From NCBI RefSeq assembly GCF_002259485.1, contig NZ_NPGA01000011.1, positions 171,570-235,569 of the forward strand: 64,000 nt of DNA, read 5' to 3'. The notes beneath the pieces are model-generated. The model made no database searches. It had not been told where the DNA came from and worked only from the letters and a program-made list of their open reading frames with translations. Below are positions 8,890-17,507 of this stretch, one piece after another (positions within the stretch are counted from its first letter, which is position 1; every line of letters begins with the position of its first letter). A program made the position numbers and the translations under genes. The stretch comes from Rhodococcus sp. 14-1411-2a. Lineage in GTDB: Bacteria > Actinomycetota > Actinomycetes > Mycobacteriales > Mycobacteriaceae.

Positions 8890-8913
8890 GAAATATTTCT
8901 TTCGGGTTATGGT
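8890..8913 (+). promoter_or_regulatory. Leaderless promoter and palindrome of the ArsR gene
   Basis: TATGGT at 8908-8913 is exactly 6 nt before the ATG at 8920, so the transcript should start at or next to the start codon; no Shine-Dalgarno sequence is present. The perfect 10-bp palindrome GAAATATTTC at 8890-8899 lies about where a -35 box would be and is a candidate autoregulatory site. Confidence 0.55.
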
Positions 8914-8919
8914 TGTCGT

Positions 8920-9507
8920 ATGACCCCACCACCTCCGGATCGGACGCCACGGAAGCTGACGGACATGTCCGAGCTGAAGGCGCTGACGCATCCCATCCGG
9001 CTGCGACTGCTCTATGCGTTGCGCGCCAACAAGTCGATGACAGCGACCCAGCTCGGCGATCTGGTGGACGAGTCACCCGCCTCGGTGAGCTATCACCTAC
9101 GGAAACTCGCCGAGCACGGGTTCGTGAAGGAGGTCGAGAACGGATCGGACAAACGTCAGCGCTGGTGGTCGGAGGCCAACGAGGGAGGGTTCAGCTGGTC
9201 CGAGAACGACTTCTCGGACTCACCCGAATCGTTGTCGGTTGCCAAGGCATCCATGGATTCATGGCTGGCACACCAATGGTCACGTCTGCACGACTTCGGC
9301 CGAACCTCGGAATCATGGGGCCAGGACTGGGTAAACGCGGCATTCAGCAGCGACGACGTTCTGCGGCTCACTGCGGAGGAAACGAAGACCATGGGCACGG
9401 AGATGCGCGCCGTTATCGACAAGTGGCGTCGACGTGGGGAAACCGCGACCTCGGGGGAGCGCGAACACGTCATGGTTCTGATGCACGGATTCCCCACGAC
9501 ACCATAG
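8920..9507 (+). CDS. ArsR-family winged-helix regulator
   Basis: The 195-residue protein has an ArsR-type DNA-binding domain at about residues 15-85 (LTHPIRLRLLYALRANKSMTATQLGDLVDESPASVSYHLRKLAEHGFV). It lacks the CxC metal motif of metal-sensing ArsR proteins. The C-terminal 100 residues are Trp-rich and not recognised, as in the larger actinobacterial ArsR proteins that sense other signals. Expression is probably leaderless. Confidence 0.87.
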   Translation: MTPPPPDRTPRKLTDMSELKALTHPIRLRLLYALRANKSMTATQLGDLVDESPASVSYHLRKLAEHGFVKEVENGSDKRQRWWSEANEGGFSWSENDFSDSPESLSVAKASMDSWLAHQWSRLHDFGRTSESWGQDWVNAAFSSDDVLRLTAEETKTMGTEMRAVIDKWRRRGETATSGEREHVMVLMHGFPTTP

Positions 9508-9515
9508 GAGCTGGC

Positions 9516-9728
9516 ATGTATCCGTTCGATCCGCACACGTACCTGTTCATCGCCCGGCACGATCGCGAGTTGCATGCGCTTCGAGCCGAGCGCCGCAGAC
9601 TGGCTGCCGCCCAGAAACGCCTGCGCCGCGACGAACTTCGCGTTCAGCGCGCATGGGACCAGTTGACGGCGTCGCTCGCCGATGTCTCCATGTCCGAGCG
9701 AAGGGTGCTCGAGCTGATTCATCGGTGA
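9516..9728 (+). CDS. Small basic helical protein of unknown function
   Basis: A 70-codon frame whose ATG has AGGAG directly upstream (9506-9510), 8 bp after the ArsR stop. The protein begins MYPFDPHTYLFIARH and continues with a charged, Arg/Leu-rich stretch (RERELHALRAERRRLAAAQ-like composition) that should form one long helix or coiled coil. Good ribosome site, tight spacing and compact length support a real gene co-transcribed with the regulator. No function can be assigned. Confidence 0.55.
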   Translation: MYPFDPHTYLFIARHDRELHALRAERRRLAAAQKRLRRDELRVQRAWDQLTASLADVSMSERRVLELIHR

Positions 9729-9740
9729 GGAATGCTGCCA

Positions 9741-10682
9741 CTACTTCGCGGCAGCCCGCTTGGCGAGTACCTTCGAGATTCCCAGCTGCGCAGCGACGAT
9801 GATGCCGCCCACGATCGCGCCGATGATCGCCGACGCGAGGGTGTTGACGATCCATGCCAGCACTCCGCCGATGCCGGCCACGCCGCGCACTGCGTCCTCG
9901 CCGTGGTGCACGAGTTCGTAGATCGGATGGAATCCGAGCTCGTCGATACCGACGAGCAGGATGTGTCCGCCGACCCACAGCATCGCCGCGGTGCCGACGA
10001 CCGAGAGCACCGACATGACCTTCGGCATGCCCTTGACCAGGCCTCGGCCGAACTTCTCCACGAATCCGGTGGAGCCGTCGGCCAGTTTCAGACCGATGTC
10101 GTCCATCTTCACGATGAGCGCAACGACTCCGTACACGACGATCGTGATGACAACGGCGACAACCGCCAGGATGATCAGGCGGCTCCAAAAATCCTCTGCA
10201 GCAATGGTGTCGAGCGCGATGACCATGATCTCGGCGGACAGAATCAGATCGGTGCGCACTGCGCCGGAGACAACGGTGTCCTCGTCGCGCGGCTCGTCCT
10301 CGGCTGCGGCGTGATGGTCGCCGTGGCCGAACAGCGCGCCCCAGATCTTGTGCGCGGCCTCATAGCTGAGGTAGCAGCCGCCGAGCATCAGAATGGGTGT
10401 GAGCAGCCACGGCAGGAACTGACTGAGCAACAAGGCGATCGGCAGAATGATCAGCAGCTTGTTGCGCAGCGAGCCCACGGCGATGCGCTTGATGATGGGC
10501 AGTTCACGTTCGGCTGCGAGACCGCGAACGTACTGCGGCGTCACTGCTGCGTCGTCGATCACGACGCCGGCGGCCTTGGCCGTCGCCTTGCCCGTCGCCG
10601 CACCGACATCGTCGATGGACGCAGCTGCCAGACGCGCCAGCGCTGCCACGTCGTCGAGCAGGGCTACGAGTCCGCCGGCCAT
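9741..10682 (-). CDS. DUF808-family integral membrane protein (YedI-like)
   Basis: The 313-residue protein begins MAGGLVALLDDVAALARLAA and continues with the ITPQYVRGLAAERELPII-type block and about six hydrophobic helices, including a His/acid-rich loop (GHGDHHAAAEDEPRDED). This pattern is the DUF808 family of bacterial inner-membrane proteins, whose function is unknown. ATG 10682 has GGAGG 6 nt upstream and is preferred to the adjacent GTG 10685. Confidence 0.87.
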   Translation of the reverse strand: MAGGLVALLDDVAALARLAAASIDDVGAATGKATAKAAGVVIDDAAVTPQYVRGLAAERELPIIKRIAVGSLRNKLLIILPIALLLSQFLPWLLTPILMLGGCYLSYEAAHKIWGALFGHGDHHAAAEDEPRDEDTVVSGAVRTDLILSAEIMVIALDTIAAEDFWSRLIILAVVAVVITIVVYGVVALIVKMDDIGLKLADGSTGFVEKFGRGLVKGMPKVMSVLSVVGTAAMLWVGGHILLVGIDELGFHPIYELVHHGEDAVRGVAGIGGVLAWIVNTLASAIIGAIVGGIIVAAQLGISKVLAKRAAAK

Positions 10683-10797
10683 CACAAACCTCCGCGTCGA
10701 TACGAGAACACCACTGGGCTCCTCATGATGCGAGCCCTTGGAACCCTACCGTCCGCAGGTGGTCTGTGATCGCCGTCCGGCCCCTCCTTGTCGGTGG

Positions 10798-11961
10798 CTA
10801 CGCGATCTTGCGCTCCTGCTCGACCTCGACGACCTTCGCAGGCGGCAATCCGATGCTCGGGTCATGTCCTCGGAAATTCTTCAACCACCAGCTCCAGTCC
10901 TCGGGCACCAGCGAGAACGGGTCACCATGGCCGAGCTCGCGTGCAGCCCACACCGGCCAGTGCGGGTTGGCCAGCGCCGGACGACCGAGCAACACCACAT
11001 CGATCTTGCCGTCGCGGATCACAGCGTCCGCATTCTCCGGAACGCCCAGATTCCAGCTGCACGTCACCGGGATATCCAGCTCACGCTTGACCCGCGCGGC
11101 GCGCTCGACCATGAACCCCATGTCGCCGAACGGTGGGTCCACCATGTCGTCGGTGTTGAAGCCGAGGCTGACATCCGCCATGTCGAGCCCGTGTTCCTTC
11201 ATCCATCCGATGGCGATCATGGATTCGTCGAACTGAACTCCGTCGGGGTGATGGTCGTCCGAGCCCAATCGCATGGTGAGCGGGTACTTCTCGGGCCACA
11301 CCTCACGCACCGCGTCGAGTGCCTCGAGGTGGAACCGGGCCCGGTTCTCCAGGCTCCCGCCGTACTGGTCGGTGCGCTGGTTCGCCAGCGGGGAGAAGAA
11401 GCTGGCACCGAGATAACCATGGGCGTAGTGCATTTCGAGCCACTCGTATCCGGCTTCCGCAGCACGAACAGCTGCGTCGGCGTAGCTCTGATGGATCGCC
11501 TTGATCTCGGGCACGGTGAGTTCGTGGACGGGGAACGAGTGGTCGCCGCCGTAGGGAATCGCCGACGGCGCAACGCACTCCCATCCGTCGGGATGGTCTG
11601 CCGGAAGCTGGTGTCCGCCCTGCCACGGTGGCACTTCACTGCCCTTGCGTCCGGTGTGTCCCAGTTGAATCGCGGGGACCGAGCCCATCTGCTTGATCAT
11701 CGCCGTCACGCGAGCGTGACCCTCGATCTGATCGTCGTCGTAGATCCCGGCGCATCCGGGAGTGGTGCGTCCGTCGGGCGTGATCGCAACCTGCTCCGGG
11801 AACACCATCCCGAAGCCGCCTGCCGCACGCGCACCGAGGTACATGAGGTGGAAGTCGTTCATCTTCCCGTCGACGGCGCGGTACATCGTCATCGGCGACA
11901 TGGCGATGCGGTTTCGAAGCGTGACGCCTTTGAGCGTGAACGGACTGAAGAGATCGGGCAT
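10798..11961 (-). CDS. NADH:flavin oxidoreductase of the old yellow enzyme family
   Basis: The 387-residue protein is a TIM-barrel FMN enzyme. Typical segments are LFSPFTLKGVTLRNRIAMSPM at the start, IQLGHTGRKG, EAGYEWLEMHYAHGYLGASFFSPLANQRTDQYGGSLENRARF, and the C-terminal FMN-phosphate region DVVLLGRPALANPHWP. Relatives reduce activated C=C bonds of enones, nitro-compounds or oxidised fatty-acid intermediates. It is a single-gene unit separated from the aminotransferase gene by a stem-loop. Confidence 0.9.
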   Translation of the reverse strand: MPDLFSPFTLKGVTLRNRIAMSPMTMYRAVDGKMNDFHLMYLGARAAGGFGMVFPEQVAITPDGRTTPGCAGIYDDDQIEGHARVTAMIKQMGSVPAIQLGHTGRKGSEVPPWQGGHQLPADHPDGWECVAPSAIPYGGDHSFPVHELTVPEIKAIHQSYADAAVRAAEAGYEWLEMHYAHGYLGASFFSPLANQRTDQYGGSLENRARFHLEALDAVREVWPEKYPLTMRLGSDDHHPDGVQFDESMIAIGWMKEHGLDMADVSLGFNTDDMVDPPFGDMGFMVERAARVKRELDIPVTCSWNLGVPENADAVIRDGKIDVVLLGRPALANPHWPVWAARELGHGDPFSLVPEDWSWWLKNFRGHDPSIGLPPAKVVEVEQERKIA

Positions 11962-12076
11962 GGCAGTGGTCCTTTCCTCGGTAGAACCACCTCATCACCT
12001 GGCACGTTTCGACCGACTACACCGGTGGTGCAACTCGGTGACGGTTTTCTCACCGTCCAACTCACCCGAGTGTGAG

Positions 12077-12111
12077 GGCCGGTGTGCGGCTTCCTGTACG
12101 CACACCGGTCC
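12077..12111 (-). terminator. Stem-loop terminator after the aminotransferase gene
   Basis: GGCCGGTGTGCG and CGCACACCGGTCC form a GC-rich stem (one G-U pair in RNA) around a 10-nt loop, beginning 11 nt after the stop codon. There is no T-run, which fits the tract-less hairpin terminators common in actinobacteria. Confidence 0.6.
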
Positions 12112-12122
12112 ACGGTCGATCT

Positions 12123-13343
12123 TCACTGCCGGTACGAGCTCATGAAGTTGCCCAGCCGCTCGAGCGCCGTTGCGAGATCGTCCACGTTGGGCAGGGTCAC
12201 CAGTCGGAAGTGATCGGGCACATCCCAATTGAAGGCGCGGCCGTGGCTGACGAGGATCTTCTCGGATTCGAGGAGGTCGAGTACGAATTTCTCGTCGTCG
12301 ACGATCCCGAATCGGTCGGTGTCGAGTTTCGGGAACATGTACAGCGCACCCGCGGCCTGGACACAGCTGATTCCGTCGATCGAGTTGAGCATGCGATGCG
12401 CCAGGTCACGCTGCGCGGTCAGCCTGCCCGCCGGAAGCAGCAGATCCTCGATCGACTGCCTACCGCCGAGCGCTGTCTGTATTGCATGTTGCGCCGGCAC
12501 ATTCGCGCACATGCGCATGTTGGACAGCAGCGTGATGCCCTCGATGAAACTCGCCGCGCGTCGACGCGGGCCGGTGATCGCCAGCCATCCGGCACGAAAT
12601 CCGCACACCCGGTACGCCTTCGACAGACCCGAATAAGTCAGGCACAGAATGTCTTTCCCGGTCAGAGTGGCGAGGTTCGTCATCACCGACCCGTCGTAGA
12701 CGACCTTCTCGTAGATCTCGTCGGCGAGGAGAATCAGATCGTGCTCCCGCGCCAGGTCGACGAATCGCTGCAGTACCTCCCGTGAGTACACGGCGCCGGT
12801 CGGATTGTTCGGGTTGATGACCACGATCGCGCGGGTACGGGGGGTGATCTTGGCTTCGAGGTCCTCGAAGTCCGGAGCCCAGTCCTGGCTTTCGTCGGCC
12901 AGATAGTGGACGGGTACGCCGCCAGCAAGGGCCACCGAACCGGTCCACAGCGGATAGTCGGGCGACGGGATCAGGATTTCGTCTTCAGGGTTGCACAGCG
13001 CCTGCATCGTCATGGTGATCAATTCCGATACCCCGTTGCCGAGGTAGACGTCGCCGACGTCGAGATCGGTCAGGCCTTTGGTCTGGTAGTACTGGACCAC
13101 CGCGGTGCGGGCGGAGAACAGGCCCCGGGAATCCGAATAGCCCTGTGCGGTAGGAAGGTTGCGGATCATCGCCATCATGATCTCGTCCGGTGCCTCGAAA
13201 CCGAACGGGGCAGGATTACCGACGTTGAGTCGCAGGATCGTGTGGCCCTGCTCCTCGAGTTCTTCGGTCTTGTCCAGAATGCGTCCACGAATGTCGTAGC
13301 GCACTTGTCCGAGCTTGCGCGCCTGATCGATCGATTTCGTCAT
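12123..13343 (-). CDS. Pyridoxal-phosphate aminotransferase, AlaA-like
   Basis: The 406-residue protein is a fold-type I aminotransferase: NPNNPTGAVYSREVL (PLP-binding Asn/Tyr region), LADEIYEKVVYDG, and the PLP lysine in YSGLSKAYRVCGFRAGW. Its N-terminus, VRYDIRGRILDKTEELEEQG, and its length match AlaA-type glutamate-pyruvate aminotransferases. It should interconvert pyruvate and alanine. The ATG overlaps the stop of the EamA exporter by 4 bp (ATGA), so transporter and enzyme are co-translated and may act on the same amino acid. A longer frame to 13442 lies within the exporter gene and is rejected. Confidence 0.9.
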   Translation of the reverse strand: MTKSIDQARKLGQVRYDIRGRILDKTEELEEQGHTILRLNVGNPAPFGFEAPDEIMMAMIRNLPTAQGYSDSRGLFSARTAVVQYYQTKGLTDLDVGDVYLGNGVSELITMTMQALCNPEDEILIPSPDYPLWTGSVALAGGVPVHYLADESQDWAPDFEDLEAKITPRTRAIVVINPNNPTGAVYSREVLQRFVDLAREHDLILLADEIYEKVVYDGSVMTNLATLTGKDILCLTYSGLSKAYRVCGFRAGWLAITGPRRRAASFIEGITLLSNMRMCANVPAQHAIQTALGGRQSIEDLLLPAGRLTAQRDLAHRMLNSIDGISCVQAAGALYMFPKLDTDRFGIVDDEKFVLDLLESEKILVSHGRAFNWDVPDHFRLVTLPNVDDLATALERLGNFMSSYRQ

Positions 13344-14281
13344 CTCGAAAACTCCTCCTGCCGAACGGTCGGCGACATCCGGGTCCGGACCGCCACTGTT
13401 GCACACACGATGACCGCCGCTCCACCCACGAGCACCGGCCACGTCAAGCCTTCACGCAGGATGATCGCGGCCCAGCAGATGGTGAGCACAGGTTGGATCA
13501 ACTGGACCTGGCTGACGCTGGACATGGGGCCGATCGCCAGTCCCCGGTACCAGGCGAAGAACCCGAGGTACATGCTCACTACCGCCAGGTACCCGAAGGC
13601 GGCCCACTCGGATGCCCCTGCTGTCGAGGGTTGCTGCCACCACGCGAACGCGGCCGATGCGCCGGTGACCGGTACGGACACGACCAGCGCCCACGACACC
13701 GTCTGCCACGCGCCGAGTTCGCGGGACAACAGGCCGCCCTCGGCATATCCCACCGCTGCGGCGACCACTGCTCCGAGCAGCAACAGATCCGACCACTGCA
13801 CACCCGTCGACTGCCCGCCCTGCACGGCAGCGAACCCGACCGCGACGGCGGCCCCCATGCCTGCGACCACCCAGAACATCGGCCGGACCGGTTGCCGTTC
13901 GTGGATGATCGCGGTTGCGGCGGTGGCGGCCGGCAGCAATGCGATGACGACGGCGCTGTGTCCCGCCGATGCAGTGGTAAGGGCGTACGAGGTGAGCACC
14001 GGGAAGCCGATGACCACACCGGCTGCGATCACCGCGAGCCGCATCCACTGCCACCCCTGAGGGAGCCGTTGCCCAGTAGCGGCGAGCGCCACCGCGGCCA
14101 ATGCGGCGGCGACCACAGCGCGACCGCAGCCGACGAAGAGCGGGGACAGGCCCCCGGTGACGGCGACGCGGGTCAGCGGCACCGTGAACGAGAACGCTGT
14201 GACGCCTGCCAGGCCCCAGAGCAGTCCGGCGCGGGATAGCAGACCCGTCCCAGACCGAGTAGCGCTACTATGCTGTGCCAT
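13340..14281 (-). CDS. EamA/DMT-family membrane exporter
   Basis: The 313-residue protein has about ten hydrophobic helices in two EamA repeats (LLWGLAGVTAFSFTVPLTR and GYLAVVSMYLGFFAWYRG are typical), the fold of amino-acid and metabolite exporters such as RhaT/YdcZ-like proteins. It is first in an operon with the AlaA-like aminotransferase. Its ATG (complement of 14281-14279) shares two bases with the divergent MocR gene's ATG (14280-14282). TATCGT lies 5 nt before the ATG, so leaderless translation is likely. A longer upstream start would be inside the MocR gene. Confidence 0.88.
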   Translation of the reverse strand: MAQHSSATRSGTGLLSRAGLLWGLAGVTAFSFTVPLTRVAVTGGLSPLFVGCGRAVVAAALAAVALAATGQRLPQGWQWMRLAVIAAGVVIGFPVLTSYALTTASAGHSAVVIALLPAATAATAIIHERQPVRPMFWVVAGMGAAVAVGFAAVQGGQSTGVQWSDLLLLGAVVAAAVGYAEGGLLSRELGAWQTVSWALVVSVPVTGASAAFAWWQQPSTAGASEWAAFGYLAVVSMYLGFFAWYRGLAIGPMSSVSQVQLIQPVLTICWAAIILREGLTWPVLVGGAAVIVCATVAVRTRMSPTVRQEEFSR

Positions 14282-14292
14282 GTCCGACGATA
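14266..14292. promoter_or_regulatory. Back-to-back leaderless promoters sharing a CATG start
   Basis: The tetranucleotide CATG at 14279-14282 holds the ATG of the MocR gene on the plus strand and the ATG of the exporter on the minus strand. The plus strand has TATGCT at 14269-14274 (or TACTAT at 14266-14271) just upstream, and the minus strand has TATCGT at 14292-14287. Each -10 element is 5 nt from its start codon and lies in the other gene's first codons. Neither gene has a Shine-Dalgarno sequence. Confidence 0.65.
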
Positions 14293-15674
14293 GCAGTTCC
14301 CGGATCGTGTCTGCACTGAGAATATGGATTGCGACTGCGCCACCGGAAGCCCGGCTGCCGTCCACCCGCGCCTTGGTCGCCGAACATTCGGCAAGCCCGG
14401 TCACGGTTCAGAAGGCCCTCCGCACGCTCATCGCACAAGGCGTCATCGAAAGCCGGCCTGGCGTCGGCACATTCGTCAAGACGGTGCGCACGGCCCGCCC
14501 CAACGATTACGGATGGCAGACTGCAGCTCTGGGAGCGCCGGACAATCGACTGCAACTGCCGGCGGCTCTGCAGTCGACCTCCAGCGATGTGATCGCTCTG
14601 CATTCTGGCTATCCTGCTCGAGAGTTGTTGCCGGAGCGGCTCGTTCACGCGGCATTCACCCGCGCCTCCCGCACCGACGCGGTGATCGCCCGACCGCCCA
14701 CCGCGGGTCTACCGGAACTGCGGGCATGGTTCGCCGCCGAGTTGGGGGCGTCGACACCGTTGGGCATCACGCCACCGTCGGCCAGTGACGTCGTCATCAT
14801 CCCCGGCAGCCAGACCGGACTCAGCACGGCATTTCGGGCCCTCGTCGGCGCTGGGCGGCCGTTGCTCATGGAGTCCCCGACGTACTGGGGCGCGATCCTT
14901 GCTGCCACGCAGGCAGGTGTCCGCGTCGTACCGATACCCAGCGGCGTCGACGGTCCGGACCCCGACGCGCTCGCTCGGGCATTCGCGCACACCGGCGCTC
15001 GGGCGTTCTATGCCCAACCCACGTTCGCCAGCCCCACCGGTGCACAGTGGTCGCCTGCATTGTCCGAACAGATCCTCGCCACTGTTCGACGCCACGGCGC
15101 GTTTCTGATCGAGGACGACTCGGCCCACGATTTCGGCATCACCTCGGAGCCGAGTCCGCTGGCCGCACGAGACGACGCCGGGCATGTCGTCTACCTTCGC
15201 TCACTCACCAAGACGGTGTCACCCTCGGTTCGACTGGCAGGCCTGATCGCTCGCGGGCCCGCACACGAGCGCATCCTCGCCGATACGGGGGCCGAATCGA
15301 TGTATGTCAGCGGGATTCTGCAGTCCGTCGCGCTCGATGTGGTGGCGCAGCCTGCCTGGCGAACCCACCTTCGGCGGTTGAGAACACAGTTGGCTTCACG
15401 TCGAGACTTGTTGGCGAACAGCCTCATCGAGTTCGCACCCCGAGGCCATCTCGACGCGGTGCCGCGCGGTGGACTCAATCTCTGGATGCGCCTGCGCGAC
15501 GACTCCGATCTGGAACGTATTGTGCAGGAATGCAAGTCGGCGGGTGTGATCGTCGGGGCCGGCGACGACTACTTTCCCGCCGAACCCACCGGGAAATACC
15601 TTCGACTCAACTACGCGGGCCCCAACCCCGGCGAGTTCGCCGACGCGGCGCGCACGATCGGATCGATCATCTGA
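14280..15674 (+). CDS. MocR/PdxR-type regulator (GntR helix-turn-helix plus aminotransferase domain)
   Basis: The 464-residue protein has an N-terminal GntR winged helix (LPSTRALVAEHSASPVTVQKALRTLIAQGVIE then RPGVGTFV at about residues 20-75) fused to a fold-type I aminotransferase domain with the PLP-lysine region LRSLTKTVSPSVRLAG and ESPTYWGAI. MocR proteins use bound PLP to sense PLP or amino acids. The divergent, start-overlapping exporter/aminotransferase operon is the likely target, and autoregulation is almost unavoidable given the shared promoter DNA. Confidence 0.9.
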   Translation: MSDDSSSRIVSALRIWIATAPPEARLPSTRALVAEHSASPVTVQKALRTLIAQGVIESRPGVGTFVKTVRTARPNDYGWQTAALGAPDNRLQLPAALQSTSSDVIALHSGYPARELLPERLVHAAFTRASRTDAVIARPPTAGLPELRAWFAAELGASTPLGITPPSASDVVIIPGSQTGLSTAFRALVGAGRPLLMESPTYWGAILAATQAGVRVVPIPSGVDGPDPDALARAFAHTGARAFYAQPTFASPTGAQWSPALSEQILATVRRHGAFLIEDDSAHDFGITSEPSPLAARDDAGHVVYLRSLTKTVSPSVRLAGLIARGPAHERILADTGAESMYVSGILQSVALDVVAQPAWRTHLRRLRTQLASRRDLLANSLIEFAPRGHLDAVPRGGLNLWMRLRDDSDLERIVQECKSAGVIVGAGDDYFPAEPTGKYLRLNYAGPNPGEFADAARTIGSII

Positions 15675-15942
15675 GACCGTTCGAGGCATCGACGGCGAAC
15701 GTCGACTTCCGACCCCAGACGAACCAGACCAGGGGACCGAGGAACGGGAACGCCAGTACGACGAAGATCCACACTGCCCGGCCGGCGACGGTGTAGTTGG
15801 GCGAGCCGAGGATGCTGAACAGCGCGGCAACGAAGAGTACGACCGCGCCGAGCACCGCCACCAGAACGATGGTTCCCAACCCCCATCCCAGTACCTGCTC
15901 GGTGGTGGACGATTGCTGAGACAGAAGTGTTGCGGCGTGCAT
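15667..15942 (-). CDS. Small membrane protein with PLDc_N-type domain
   Basis: The 91-residue protein has two hydrophobic segments, the second being WIFVVLAFPFLGPLVWFVWGR. This is the phospholipase-D-N (PLDc_N) two-helix motif found alone in many small actinobacterial proteins. Its 3' end overlaps the convergent MocR gene by 8 bp. GGAGG lies a few bases before the ATG. The function of stand-alone members is unknown. Confidence 0.8.
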   Translation of the reverse strand: MHAATLLSQQSSTTEQVLGWGLGTIVLVAVLGAVVLFVAALFSILGSPNYTVAGRAVWIFVVLAFPFLGPLVWFVWGRKSTFAVDASNGLR

Positions 15943-16218
15943 GACGGTTCCTCCGGTATCGCTGTGTCGTTGACCTGAACAACGTTACGAACCAGCGGGC
16001 CGCGCCACATCGGTCGACGTGAGTATCTCCTCGTACATCTCGAGATGTACATGTGGTCGGGGTCAGGGCCGCGCTTCAGTCGACTGAACGACACAACTCT
16101 TTGGGGCACAGAGTATTTGAGACAGAAGGATCATCCGAACAAGGGATACTCGACGCGGTTCCGTTGTGTCAGCATCGCTGAGACGGACAGCCCGTCACGT
16201 ACTTTCGGTGGAGGAATT

Positions 16219-16797
16219 GTGTCGAGCAAGAGTGGAACTCGTAAGAACCTGGCGCGCCGTTCGGTGGCGGTGGCCCTCGCCGCCGCGGCGTTCACACTGG
16301 CCGCGCCCGCGTCGGCCCTCGCCCAGCCCGAACTCGGCCCGATCGTCGACAGTGGCAGCGCCATCGTCGACAGTGGTAGCGCGATTCTCGACGGCGGGAA
16401 CATCATCGACAACGGCGCACGCATTCTCGGCAGCGGAAGTGCCATCGCCGGCGGCATTCTCGGCATCGACACAGGTTCGGCGAACGGAGGTATCGCAACC
16501 CAGCAATGCAACGCCTCGACATTGTCGGGTGAAGAGGGCGTGACGGAGACCCTGCACGAGTTGGGTCGAACCGGACCGACGTCGTTCGTCCTCAGCTACG
16601 ACACCGTCAACGTTCCCGATCAGATCGAGGTGTTCTACCAGGGCGCGCTGATCCACAACACCGGCTATGTCGGCGGCAGCACCGGCGTCGGCTCGGTGGT
16701 GGTGGCAGTTCCGCCCGGCGCCGCAACCAATGTTCTGGTGCGCGTCACGGGACCGGTCGGCACCGTCTGGACCTACACCGTGAGCTGCCCGGCCTGA
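16219..16797 (+). CDS. Secreted protein with DSGSAI-type repeats
   Basis: Read from GTG 16219 this is a 192-residue protein with a clear Sec signal peptide (RRSVAVALAAAAFTLAAPASA, cut near residue 35), a GGAGGA Shine-Dalgarno close to the start, and a short imperfect repeat in the mature N-terminus (VDSGSAIVDSGSAILDGGNIIDNGARILGSGSAI read in pieces of about 7 residues). The C-terminal half looks like a beta-rich domain (FVLSYDTVNVPDQIEVFYQG ... TNVLVRVTGPVGTVWTYTVSC) with two cysteines that could pair. I do not recognise the family; an exported binding or cell-wall protein is plausible. Confidence 0.72.
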   Translation: MSSKSGTRKNLARRSVAVALAAAAFTLAAPASALAQPELGPIVDSGSAIVDSGSAILDGGNIIDNGARILGSGSAIAGGILGIDTGSANGGIATQQCNASTLSGEEGVTETLHELGRTGPTSFVLSYDTVNVPDQIEVFYQGALIHNTGYVGGSTGVGSVVVAVPPGAATNVLVRVTGPVGTVWTYTVSCPA

Positions 16798-16863
16798 GAG
16801 AGCTACCCACGACAGGCCCCTCCGGGCTACGTTGTCTCTGAGCGACGTGACCTGGGGGGGACT

Positions 16864-17487
16864 GTGCAGAACGTCAAGAACGACTACGCCGCGTGGATGG
16901 GACTGGGGCCGGGCGGACTTCCCGCGAACGTGGGCGGCTGGCTGATCACCACTGCCCTGAGGCCACTTGCTCGACGCGATCCACTGACGGTCGCCGGCAC
17001 ATCGAGTCCTGGGCTGCACTGGTATCTCGAACAGCGCCCCGGGACTCGGCCGGCGATCGCGCCGCACCCCATTCCTCATCGCCAACTCACCGATCGAGGT
17101 ACCCCTGCTTCGATCGAGCGTCTGACTGCCGCCGTCAACGAATACGCCGGATCGGAATCGCCGTTTCACATGGAGCGCAGTCGATTCGAGCGACGAGGCG
17201 ACGCGCTGTACGTCTCGGACATCAACGCTGCCGCGCCGTGGATATCGCGAACGAAGGGCGAAGTTCTGCACGTACACGAGAGCGAAGGCTCGATGCACGT
17301 GGTGATGCAGCCGGACGACGCCCAGACCGTCATCTCCGCCGGGTGGGGTGAACTGCACCCCTTGGCCGGACGCCCGATCCTCGGACTACCCGAGACCTAC
17401 GTCTTCCTCTATGCACCAAGAGATTCCGACGACATCCACGGAATCGAACAGATCATCCGACGCGCGGTCTCCACCGCGAGAACCTGA
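16864..17487 (+). CDS. Luciferase-domain (DUF5519-type) protein
   Basis: The 207-residue protein has the DUF5519 pattern: LHVHESEGSMHVVM, then AGWGELHPLAGRPILGLPETYVFLYAPR near the C-terminus. It starts at GTG 16864 after a run of G residues that serves as the Shine-Dalgarno. The family name comes from a distant luciferase link; the bacterial function is unknown. It is convergent with the TetR gene. Confidence 0.82.
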   Translation: MQNVKNDYAAWMGLGPGGLPANVGGWLITTALRPLARRDPLTVAGTSSPGLHWYLEQRPGTRPAIAPHPIPHRQLTDRGTPASIERLTAAVNEYAGSESPFHMERSRFERRGDALYVSDINAAAPWISRTKGEVLHVHESEGSMHVVMQPDDAQTVISAGWGELHPLAGRPILGLPETYVFLYAPRDSDDIHGIEQIIRRAVSTART

Positions 17488-17507
17488 CTCTGCACAAGAG
17501 CGGACGA

